From positions 1 to 18,324 of the forward strand of contig JACESW010000008.1 of the NCBI GenBank assembly GCA_013911625.1: a stretch of 18,324 bases of DNA, read 5' to 3'. Under the pieces are notes generated by a model. It was given only the letters and a program-made list of their open reading frames with translations. It was not told the origin of the DNA and did not search any database. Below are positions 1 through 6,030 of this stretch, piece by piece. The position numbers and the translations under genes were made by a program. Position 1 is the stretch's first letter; the number at the start of each line of letters is the position of its first letter. This stretch comes from Cryomorphaceae bacterium (lineage in GTDB: Bacteria; Bacteroidota; Bacteroidia; Flavobacteriales; Schleiferiaceae).

Positions 1-1232
1 CGTAAGAACCACTGTCCCTGGCGAATCCAGTACCCATTAACGTGGTCTCCCATGACGTTCTTCGGGTCGTCACTTCTTGTGGTAATCACGTTTCCATAGA
101 CGCTGGAGCGCAAGGTTTCCTCTTTACCCTCCAAAATGCTGCGGTAGCTTTTACCATAGAAGTTTGAAGGAACCTCAACACCAGCATAATCCAAAATGGT
201 TGCGGGTAAATCGGCACTGTGAATCAACGCCGTAGTGGAAGTGTTTGAAGCGATTTTCCCGGGGTAGGAAAAGATGATGGGCGAACGGAAACTCATGTCA
301 TAAATAGACCCCTTCCCTTTATCGCCACCGTTGTGTGAACGCATAGGATCGTCCCAAAACTCTTGGTCAGGATCCTGCTCCCACCCATTGTCATTCACAT
401 AAACAATCAACGTATTCTCATAGAGGCCCTTCTCCTTGAGATGAGCAACCAATTGGCCCCAAGCATCATCAAACCAGGTACAGTTCGCATAATACTGCTT
501 AGCCGATTCTGTCATATCCTCGTCCTTGTACAAATCGTAGTACTGCTGCGGCGCATCAAACGGATAGTGCGGCAATGAGGGAGCGAACCACATGAAAAAC
601 GGCTGCCCTTTGGTCTCCTCTAAAAAGTCATAGGCCGGTTGATTCGTCACACGCGCGAGGTCCATGCCGTCACCGCCCATGTGCTCTAAAAACCAATTCT
701 TGGTCTTCTGATCGCTTTCCAACCAGCCCTTGGTCATGCCGTGTGTAAACCCTCCGTTTTCAAAGGTGTATTCCCACCATTTACCCCCTTGAAAGCTCAC
801 ATAGCCCTTTTGCTTTAATAATGTGGGCAGTGTTGCAAAATTGGCCATGTGTTTTGCACGTAAATCAAACTCCCTGGTGAAACCAGCGATGGAATCTTCT
901 TGAATGCTCAGTGCATTAATCAGTGAATCTCTCTGTACGCCCGCAGCGCGGTAATAATCGATAGGCAACATCCCGTTAAGCAACGTCTGAAGGGACGGTC
1001 GACAATGGTTGTCGCTTACATATCCGTCCGTAAATAGCATGCCCGAGGCGGCTAAAGTATCCATGTTGGGCGTGTGCACGTAATCCGCTCCCATAAAGCC
1101 GAAATACGGATAGCCTTGATCATCGCCTACCAGCATGATGACGTTTGGTAAAGTAGTATCGGCTTGGGCGTTCTCTTGTTTACAAGAAAGCACGGCGAAA
1201 AAGGAGAATGCGAAAAGAATAAATCGGCTCAT
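1..1232 (-). CDS. Lipoprotein sulfatase (arylsulfatase family), 3' end cut by window edge
   Basis: Reading the minus strand from ATG at 1232 gives 410 codons with no stop, so the C-terminus lies outside the window. The protein starts with a lipoprotein signal peptide ending in V-L-S-C (Cys17), which suggests anchoring to a membrane surface. The sulfatase core follows: metal-binding DDQG at residues 37-40, then the active-site region HCRPSLQTLLNG with Cys77 as the predicted formylglycine. Further on come PSLPHYPFDAP, typical of the family, and YVNDNG, which supplies the other metal ligands. Sulfatases of this family hydrolyse sulfate esters, in marine Bacteroidota mostly on algal or host polysaccharides; the substrate here cannot be told. 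An oddity is that the C-x-P-x-R activation motif reads C-R-P-S-L, with Leu81 in place of Arg. No polysaccharide-utilisation genes (SusC/SusD) are visible next to it. The family call is firm; whether it is an active sulfatase is less sure. Confidence 0.93.
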   Translation of the reverse strand, partial: MSRFILFAFSFFAVLSCKQENAQADTTLPNVIMLVGDDQGYPYFGFMGADYVHTPNMDTLAASGMLFTDGYVSDNHCRPSLQTLLNGMLPIDYYRAAGVQRDSLINALSIQEDSIAGFTREFDLRAKHMANFATLPTLLKQKGYVSFQGGKWWEYTFENGGFTHGMTKGWLESDQKTKNWFLEHMGGDGMDLARVTNQPAYDFLEETKGQPFFMWFAPSLPHYPFDAPQQYYDLYKDEDMTESAKQYYANCTWFDDAWGQLVAHLKEKGLYENTLIVYVNDNGWEQDPDQEFWDDPMRSHNGGDKGKGSIYDMSFRSPIIFSYPGKIASNTSTTALIHSADLPATILDYAGVEVPSNFYGKSYRSILEGKEETLRSSVYGNVITTRSDDPKNVMGDHVNGYWIRQGQWFL

Positions 1233-1256
1233 TGTCCTAAAATAAAAAAGATAAGG

Positions 1257-1283
1257 CCTCGAATTCATTTTTCGAGGTTTTTT
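1257..1283 (+). terminator. Terminator-like hairpin between sulfatase and the beta-barrel gene
   Basis: CCTCGAA at 1257-1263 pairs with TTCGAGG at 1271-1277 around a 7-base loop, followed directly by six T (1278-1283) on the plus strand. This has the form of a weak intrinsic terminator reading rightwards. It lies in the divergent gap, where no plus-strand gene precedes it. It could stop antisense transcription coming out of the sulfatase gene. Read leftwards it would be a hairpin in the sulfatase 5' leader. Confidence 0.4.
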
Positions 1284-1377
1284 GAGCCCGTTATGTTAAG
1301 TTCTTGTAAACAAATTGCTGATTATCAACATGTTACACTCCTTTTGTGTATCTTAAAAGAGAATAAAACCACGTAAT

Positions 1378-2004
1378 ATGAAAAGATTTATGATTGTATG
1401 TATGACGTTCGCGTTATGCATTGGAGCTTCGGCTCAAGACAATTTTTCCTTTTGGAAAAAAGACCGTGCTTATGCTGAAAATGCATTTAGCATTAACACT
1501 GCTGGGCCTATTCCTTCCGTAGGATTTCAGTTTGACCGTCAACTTTCCAAGAAAACAACCCTATCCGTTTTCTACGGGGAAGCCAACCCTGTTGACGTTA
1601 GTGAAATTGACATTAATAACGTCTCATACTCCGGCACTTTCGCAGACGAAAGTAGCTGGTCGGGAATGATAATTAGTTACCGCCCAATTGAGGCGCTCCA
1701 AGCTTTTAGAGTAAGTGCTGGATTAGGCGTAGGCTCTTTGAATGGCTTCTTGGACGATTCTGATGGCAATAGCTATCACTGGGCCGACGGCGGAACATTC
1801 ACATTCACGGGCATTGGGTATGGTCTGCGCCCTGTTAAAGGTCTACGCCTCGGGGTTGATATTGGTGTCATTAAAACCGGAGGAGGTATAGTGTCTACCA
1901 ATGGAGTCACAATGGATGCTAGTTCCAGAACATTTGATCTTCAAACAGATTTTGCAGGCGGATGGTATCCAAACCTACAGTTTACTGCAGGTTGGGGATT
2001 CTAA
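1378..2004 (+). CDS. Small outer-membrane beta-barrel-like protein, unknown function
   Basis: The 208-residue product has a clear SPI signal peptide (Lys-Arg start, hydrophobic core, GASA|Q cleavage near residue 19). The mature part consists of alternating polar/hydrophobic strands rich in Gly, Tyr, Phe and Asp, e.g. VSAGLGVGSLNGF and FTGIGYGLRPVKGLRLGVDIG. It ends in ...QFTAGWGF with a terminal aromatic residue, as is common for outer-membrane barrels recognised by BamA. I therefore read it as a roughly 8-strand barrel exported to the outer membrane, similar in style to the OmpW/OmpA-barrel or 'outer membrane beta-barrel protein' families. I do not recognise a specific family. It is a single-gene unit between the divergent sulfatase and a strong terminator 12 bases after its stop. 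Confidence 0.85.
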   Translation: MKRFMIVCMTFALCIGASAQDNFSFWKKDRAYAENAFSINTAGPIPSVGFQFDRQLSKKTTLSVFYGEANPVDVSEIDINNVSYSGTFADESSWSGMIISYRPIEALQAFRVSAGLGVGSLNGFLDDSDGNSYHWADGGTFTFTGIGYGLRPVKGLRLGVDIGVIKTGGGIVSTNGVTMDASSRTFDLQTDFAGGWYPNLQFTAGWGF

Positions 2005-2016
2005 TTTTTAAAAAAC

Positions 2017-2045
2017 AAAGCCCGGCGCGATGCGCCGGGCTTTTT
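2017..2045. terminator. Strong bidirectional intrinsic terminator
   Basis: AAAGCCCGGCGC (2017-2028) pairs perfectly with GCGCCGGGCTTT (2032-2043) around a three-base GAT loop, with T's after it (2041-2045) and an A-rich run before it (2007-2015). It serves the plus gene ending at 2004 and, read leftwards, the minus gene ending at 2067. It is the only strong hairpin terminator I see in the window. Confidence 0.95.
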
Positions 2046-2066
2046 CCTAATCTTTTTTCCAAGCAC

Positions 2067-2486
2067 CTAGGCTGTTACTTCAATCTTATCTGAAAGAATC
2101 AAGTATATCGCTATCAGCGGCAATACTGCTAAAAGCCCGTGAATATACATGGCAAATTGAGGTATATAGTCCACAGTTGTTGCATAGTAAACAGCAAAAC
2201 CATTAATCACAGAAAGAGAAGCGTTAATCTTCACCCCTGCACTCTTGGCGAGCTTGCTTCCATCGTACTTAACTTTATTTGGGATAGCGACGATTGCCTG
2301 AATCATCCAAAGAGAGGCCATTGCCAGGTTTTCCGCATTGTTTGTTTCAGAGAACAAAGCGAATTGGTCCCAAACAACAACAATACCGAATACAAAATAT
2401 CCAACATTGTATAGGACACGGTTCTTCGTAAATACTCCATATAAAGTAACCAAGACTCCAAGGAGCACAATTATCATTGTAATCAT
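2067..2486 (-). CDS. Four-helix hypothetical membrane protein
   Basis: The 139-residue protein is strongly hydrophobic. Predicted spans lie near residues 2-18 (IIVLLGVLVTLYGVF), 25-43 (VLYNVGYFVFGIVVVWDQF), 54-68 (around MASLWMIQAIVAI) and, after a basic loop (PNKVKYDGSKLAKSAGVK), 87-103 and 112-132. It has no signal peptide and no motif I can assign. A possible Shine-Dalgarno element (AAAAGGA) lies about a dozen bases before the ATG, which is unusual for this window. Its start is 14 bases after the stop of the upstream membrane-protein gene, so the two are probably co-transcribed. The family and function are not recognised. A role as a paired inner-membrane unit with its neighbour is inference. 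Confidence 0.75.
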   Translation of the reverse strand: MITMIIVLLGVLVTLYGVFTKNRVLYNVGYFVFGIVVVWDQFALFSETNNAENLAMASLWMIQAIVAIPNKVKYDGSKLAKSAGVKINASLSVINGFAVYYATTVDYIPQFAMYIHGLLAVLPLIAIYLILSDKIEVTA

Positions 2487-2500
2487 AATAATCTATCCTT

Positions 2501-2908
2501 TTAGTTCTTAAATCTTCCCAATCCAAAGCCACAAGCAGCGCCTAGAACAGCACCCATGACCGCGGAAATTACAGTATCTAAAGCCGCAAAGTTTAAGTCC
2601 ATGGTGTTGTACATGGTAAGCATCTGTGTGTTGAATGCTAAAAACAGCAATCCCATAAACCATGCACCTGCTTTTGCGCCAGATGCGGGAGTAGAAATAC
2701 CCATGCGATCAAATGAAATTGTAGTCAACAGGGAGATGACAATCATATTAGCTAATCCCATAGTCATGTCCGGTTCGGCCTTCATTGCATCAGGAAATGC
2801 TGCTGCCATTTCTGCCATGGCGTCCATGTAATACAAGGCGCCGCCTACGGAGAACATCACGAACCCCGCAATTACAACCACTAAAGTGGTAAGTACAATT
2901 TTTTTCAT
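2501..2908 (-). CDS. Hypothetical membrane protein, first gene of a two-gene unit
   Basis: I start this gene at ATG 2908, giving 135 residues beginning MKKIVLTTLVVV, because a Lys-rich start leads straight into the first membrane helix. An upstream in-frame ATG at 2956 would add 16 polar residues that do not look like part of a signal. Helices are seen near residues 3-25 (with SVGGALYYM), 52-66 (LANMIVISLLTTI), 79-97 (AGAWFMGLLFLAFN) and 110-130 (ISAVMGAVLGAACGFGLG). The Gly/Ala-rich last helix suggests tight packing. The region between helices 1 and 2 is Met-rich (MDAMAEMAAAFPDAM...PDMTMG). No family is recognised. It is divergent from the His/Met-rich protein gene at 3041 and lies directly upstream of the other membrane protein. 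Confidence 0.75.
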   Translation of the reverse strand: MKKIVLTTLVVVIAGFVMFSVGGALYYMDAMAEMAAAFPDAMKAEPDMTMGLANMIVISLLTTISFDRMGISTPASGAKAGAWFMGLLFLAFNTQMLTMYNTMDLNFAALDTVISAVMGAVLGAACGFGLGRFKN

Positions 2909-3040
2909 AGTGTAAAGAGTGTTTGTTTGTACGATAAGATACTGATTTTTAGACATTAAGTGTTATGCCAATGTTGTTTTATAGACAGCCACTAAGTTTT
3001 CACGAGTTTGTACCTTAGTACTCTCAAAAAAAAATACGCT

Positions 3041-3391
3041 ATGAAAAGCTTGAATGAAAATTGGTTTGCATTTACTCTAATTGCCGTGATTTTCGGCATT
3101 CTGGGATTCTTGTTAGGCCGCACTACGGGTCATCATGGACCCAAAGGAATGCCGCACATGATGATGGGCGAAGGACACATTATGAAAAAGGCAATGTTCA
3201 TCACCGACGAAGGTGAAGTGCACGATTTGATAGGTGATCTTGATATCGATGTAATCGACCAAATTGACGTTGTAAAAGGAGAAAACGGTGAAATCACTGT
3301 GACTATTGATAGCCTCGATGTAGAAGGCATGGAAGGCGAGGCGAAGGCTAAAGTTCGTGTTATCACAAAGAAAATCTCGGGCGAAAAATAG
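3041..3391 (+). CDS. His/Met-rich single-span membrane protein
   Basis: The 116-residue protein from ATG 3041 has one N-terminal membrane helix (residues 8-26, WFAFTLIAVIFGILGFLLG). Right after it comes a striking run rich in His and Met, HHGPKGMPHMMMGEGH (31-46). The rest is an acidic soluble part (IGDLDIDVIDQIDVVKGENGEITVTIDSL) with the look of two or three beta strands, ending in Lys. An ATG at 3008 would add 11 residues before the helix and is less likely. The His/Met run could bind copper or another soft metal in the periplasm; that is inference from composition only. Its stop (TAG at 3389-3391) overlaps by one base the GTG start of the FAD oxidoreductase, so the two are translationally coupled. 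Confidence 0.78.
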   Translation: MKSLNENWFAFTLIAVIFGILGFLLGRTTGHHGPKGMPHMMMGEGHIMKKAMFITDEGEVHDLIGDLDIDVIDQIDVVKGENGEITVTIDSLDVEGMEGEAKAKVRVITKKISGEK

Positions 3392-4503
3392 TGCTCAGCT
3401 ATTGGGAAAAAACAACATTGCGCCACTTTGATTTAGTGGTTGTGGGCGGCGGTATTGTAGGACACTTTGCCGCTTTGTTTTATGCCCAAAAGAACCCTAC
3501 ACACCGCATTGCCATTCTTGAACGCGGCCTTTTCCCTAGCGGCGCGTCCACGAAAAACGCCGGCTTCGCCTGCTTTGGCTCCATTTCGGAACTCGAGCAC
3601 GACGTCGCATCCATCGGCAAAGAAGCTACCGCATCACTAGTTATGAAGCGCTACAATGGCCTTAAGCTACTTCGGGAAACATTGGGAGATGAGGCTATTG
3701 ATTACCGCGAAGTTGGTGGATACGAGATGTGCTTTGAGCCGCCCAATCAAGAACGAATTGACTTTTTTAATGATCTGCTTGAACCTCATCTTGGGACACC
3801 TCCTTATGCTGTAGAGGCATCCAAAGGTTATGGGTTTTCGACCAAAGTCACCCATTTGATCAAAAACGCTCTTGAGGGCACCGTGGATACCGGTAAAATG
3901 ATGGCGGCCTTGCAGCAGAAAGCAGCACAGGCCGGGGTGCTCACATTCACCCAAAGTTCTGTTGAAGAACTCGAGAATACCAAAGAGGGGAAAGTGGTCC
4001 ATATCCAAACACCAAATGGTCCTGTTGCGTTTTTTGCCCGTCAAGTTGCCCTCTGTACCAATGCCTTCAGTCGTAAGTTTCTTTCCGACGAAGAGCTTGA
4101 GCCTGGACGAGGATTAATCCTAATAAGTAAACCTCATACTGCTTTTCATTGGGAAGGTTCTTTCCATTACCACGACGGATACAATTACTTTAGAACCATT
4201 GATGGAAGGCTGTTGTTGGGGGGAGGACGTCATTTGGATAAGACGGGTGAAACCACACTTGAGTCGGGAATAAACTCCACCATCGAAAAGGCCCTTAAAG
4301 AAGATGTCGCCTCGCTTATAGCTCCTGGAGTCGATGTTGAGATCGACTACCTGTGGTCTGGGGTAATGGCTTTCGGTTCTAATAAGCAACCTGTGGTTAA
4401 ACGGGTAGACGACCATATGGTGGTCGGTGTGAGACTTGGTGGAATGGGAGTGGCTGTAGGCGCACAAGTTGGCTTAGATCTTGCTAACGAAATGTGTTTA
4501 TAA
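3391..4503 (+). CDS. FAD-dependent oxidoreductase (DAO family)
   Basis: This 370-residue protein belongs to the D-amino-acid oxidase/glycine oxidase-like fold. An N-terminal dinucleotide-binding strand DLVVVGGGIVG (GxGxxG at residues 19-24) is followed by an acidic strand end (AILERG). The insert GASTKNAGFACFG around residue 50 is typical of DAO enzymes that handle amines or amino acids, and the FAD-binding C-terminus is GVRLGGMGVAVG (346-357). It would oxidise a small amine, amino acid or related substrate in the cytoplasm; the substrate is not known. The start is GTG, overlapping the preceding stop. It is favoured over later starts because LSYWEK before the Rossmann strand looks like conserved family sequence. 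I see no signal peptide. The gene is followed by a weak hairpin. Confidence 0.9.
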   Translation: MLSYWEKTTLRHFDLVVVGGGIVGHFAALFYAQKNPTHRIAILERGLFPSGASTKNAGFACFGSISELEHDVASIGKEATASLVMKRYNGLKLLRETLGDEAIDYREVGGYEMCFEPPNQERIDFFNDLLEPHLGTPPYAVEASKGYGFSTKVTHLIKNALEGTVDTGKMMAALQQKAAQAGVLTFTQSSVEELENTKEGKVVHIQTPNGPVAFFARQVALCTNAFSRKFLSDEELEPGRGLILISKPHTAFHWEGSFHYHDGYNYFRTIDGRLLLGGGRHLDKTGETTLESGINSTIEKALKEDVASLIAPGVDVEIDYLWSGVMAFGSNKQPVVKRVDDHMVVGVRLGGMGVAVGAQVGLDLANEMCL

Positions 4504-4525
4504 CTCGTTGAATAACAAGTTTTTA
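4502..4525 (+). terminator. Weak terminator-like hairpin after the FAD oxidoreductase
   Basis: AACTCGTT (4502-4509) pairs with AACAAGTT (4514-4521) with one mismatch and a GAAT loop, followed by a short T run and AATTC. The stem is AT-rich and overlaps the stop codon, so it is at best a weak terminator of the oxidoreductase transcript. Confidence 0.35.
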
Positions 4526-4600
4526 ATTCATTTTCTGGTTACACTCAGTTAATAGTTGGGAATGGTCGTTTCGTACTTTGCTTGGAGAAATGTGTTTATT

Positions 4601-4753
4601 ATGACTGCTATTAAAACTGATGCCGACACCTTCATCAAACAACGAATGATGGCTTATTTGAAAGATCAAGGTTATAACTTTTACCAAAGTGCCACCTTAC
4701 TCAAACTAAGCGACGAAGAACGGGCTGAAATGAGCCGCTACTGGGCCGAATAA
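4601..4753 (+). CDS. 50-residue hypothetical protein
   Basis: From ATG 4601 the product is 50 residues, beginning MTAIKTDADTF and ending SRYWAE. An in-frame start at 4556 would add 15 residues (through VFIM) that look unlike the rest. The sequence is helical and charged (ADTFIKQRMMAYLKDQGYNFYQSATLLKLSDEERAEM is predicted to form two helices) and soluble. It resembles small flavobacterial proteins of unknown function; I cannot name a family. The gene stands alone: a weak hairpin precedes it and its stop is one base from the end of the convergent DUF2490 gene. It is probably real, given the protein-like composition, but short. Confidence 0.55.
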   Translation: MTAIKTDADTFIKQRMMAYLKDQGYNFYQSATLLKLSDEERAEMSRYWAE

Positions 4754-4754
4754 T

Positions 4755-5405
4755 CTACAATCTGTAACCTACCGTCAAGGTGTGGTAGTGTGGCGAAGAC
4801 AGTGAGAAATTATGCTGGTAGAAATACCCAAAGCTCACCTTGCCGCCAAGCATTTTATTGCTGCTTTCCGCGCCTATTCTTAGCCTCCTACTTAAGTTCC
4901 CGTTTACTGACCCCAAGTATTCCGAATAGAAAGTAGGATCCAACTTCCAATCCTTAATATTCTTGGTATATGCAGCGCGAATACGCAAATCCGTACGGTC
5001 TGCCCCCCCTCCTGAGATTACAGTACGTTGCTGTATCCCATAGCGCATGGAGAATTCGTCACGACCCAGGTCATAGTCTTTTGTTGCGTTCACCCTGAAG
5101 CGAATGCGATGATTAATGCCTTGCGTCGCGCCTACATCGTCAAAGATGGCGTAGTGACGAAACTCAGTGGAATAACTGAACGATTTACTCTGCTTCTTGG
5201 TGACTTGTAGTTCCGTGATCCAACGGTCCATGCCCTCGTCTCCTCCGACGTTTCTGTACAGTCCGCTGAGGTCTATATCAATTCCTTTTGCCGGCTCTAT
5301 TCTATAGGTCAGTTTCGTCCAAACACGATTGTCTGTTACTGTTTGCGCAGTGGCTCCAAATGCAGCCAAGGCAAACCCTATGATGAAAAGTTTCTTACAC
5401 TTCAT
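4755..5405 (-). CDS. DUF2490 outer-membrane protein
   Basis: From ATG 5405 the product is 216 residues with an SPI signal peptide (MKCKKLFIIGFALAAFGATA|Q). The mature part opens with VWTKLTYRIEP, the characteristic beginning of the DUF2490 family. It continues as an amphipathic barrel with repeated aromatic-ended strands (FRHYAIFD, FSMRYGIQQRT, RIRAAYTKN, TFYSEYLGS, RLRIGAESS) and ends YHTLTVGYRL. DUF2490 proteins are predicted outer-membrane beta-barrels of unknown role. The start codon lies inside the end of the DUF4956 gene (overlap 5395-5405), which implies translational coupling. A longer reading from 5468 would run further into that gene and has no signal peptide. Its pairing with DUF4956 and a divergent CotH kinase suggests a role at the cell surface. 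Confidence 0.85.
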   Translation of the reverse strand: MKCKKLFIIGFALAAFGATAQTVTDNRVWTKLTYRIEPAKGIDIDLSGLYRNVGGDEGMDRWITELQVTKKQSKSFSYSTEFRHYAIFDDVGATQGINHRIRFRVNATKDYDLGRDEFSMRYGIQQRTVISGGGADRTDLRIRAAYTKNIKDWKLDPTFYSEYLGSVNGNLSRRLRIGAESSNKMLGGKVSFGYFYQHNFSLSSPHYHTLTVGYRL

Positions 5406-5988
5406 ATACCACGATAATTTGAGCCTTCCCTTCAGCGTGGTCAATCTTCGAAATGTGGTGCTTAACAACTACAACCCCCATGTTCTTCGCGAATTCACCT
5501 ACACGATCTTCTATGACCTGCTCGGAAAGATTCTCCGAAGGTACAACCAGAGATACCTTCTTAGTCGTGCGTTTAGTCTCACTTGGCTTTTCCAACATGA
5601 AGCGCTCAAGTATATAGATACATCCTAATACTGTTCCGTTGATCAGTACAAGTTCAACTAAGGTTATACTTTCAGTACTCAAAGCATTGATAACCGCAAC
5701 CCCTAACGAAGCAAATAAATACGTCATTTCTTGAGGGCGGAGAGGCTCTGTTCTGTAGCGAACAATGCCGAAAATTGCGAACATACCTATGGCGAGACCA
5801 ATCTGCATTTCAAACGTACTCAGCACGTAGGACAGAAAGAATACTACTACTGCGATGATAAAAAAGCTGCTCACATTTGTACGCGTGGTCTTGTTGTGTC
5901 GACGAACGATACTCATCTGAATAAGGTTGTAAACCACAGTCATGGCAAACTTTAAAAACAGTCCAGAAGTAATGTCCAATTCAGGCAT
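5395..5988 (-). CDS. DUF4956 inner-membrane protein
   Basis: The 197-residue protein has about five membrane helices in the first 130 residues (near 10-28, 42-60, 62-78, 88-105, 108-128). It carries the DUF4956 signature IGMFAIFGIVRYRTEPL with a following EMTYLFASLG (around 68-95). The last 65 residues form a soluble domain (KKVSLVVPSENLSEQVIEDRVGEF..., ending QIIVVYEV), the usual layout for the family. From general knowledge, DUF4956 genes often sit beside CotH kinases and VTC-type polyphosphate polymerases; its biochemical role is not known to me. Here the CotH gene is divergent with only 42 bases between starts, DUF2490 overlaps downstream, and no VTC gene is visible in the window. Confidence 0.92.
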   Translation of the reverse strand: MPELDITSGLFLKFAMTVVYNLIQMSIVRRHNKTTRTNVSSFFIIAVVVFFLSYVLSTFEMQIGLAIGMFAIFGIVRYRTEPLRPQEMTYLFASLGVAVINALSTESITLVELVLINGTVLGCIYILERFMLEKPSETKRTTKKVSLVVPSENLSEQVIEDRVGEFAKNMGVVVVKHHISKIDHAEGKAQIIVVYEV

Positions 5989-6030
5989 AGGTAGATATTT
6001 ATATCAGCGAATATAAGTTTAATAAAACCA

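Noticed and set aside
1174..1187. Palindrome TCTTGT-TT-ACAAGA, reminiscent of a Crp/Fnr-type site
   Set aside because: It lies inside the sulfatase coding sequence (lipobox region), so a dyad by chance from codons is the simpler reading.
1164..1376. Open frame in the plus strand across the sulfatase start and the gap
   Set aside because: It overlaps the sulfatase signal peptide antisense and carries no protein-like sequence or motif.
2990..3040. TACCTTAG (3011-3018) as a -7 element for the His/Met-rich gene
   Set aside because: It is one base off the consensus and no TTG lies about 19 to 21 bases upstream.
6010..6030. TAAGTTTA (6014-6021) as a -7 element for the CotH gene
   Set aside because: It is close to TAnnTTTG but no TTG at the proper spacing, and it would sit almost on the start codon.
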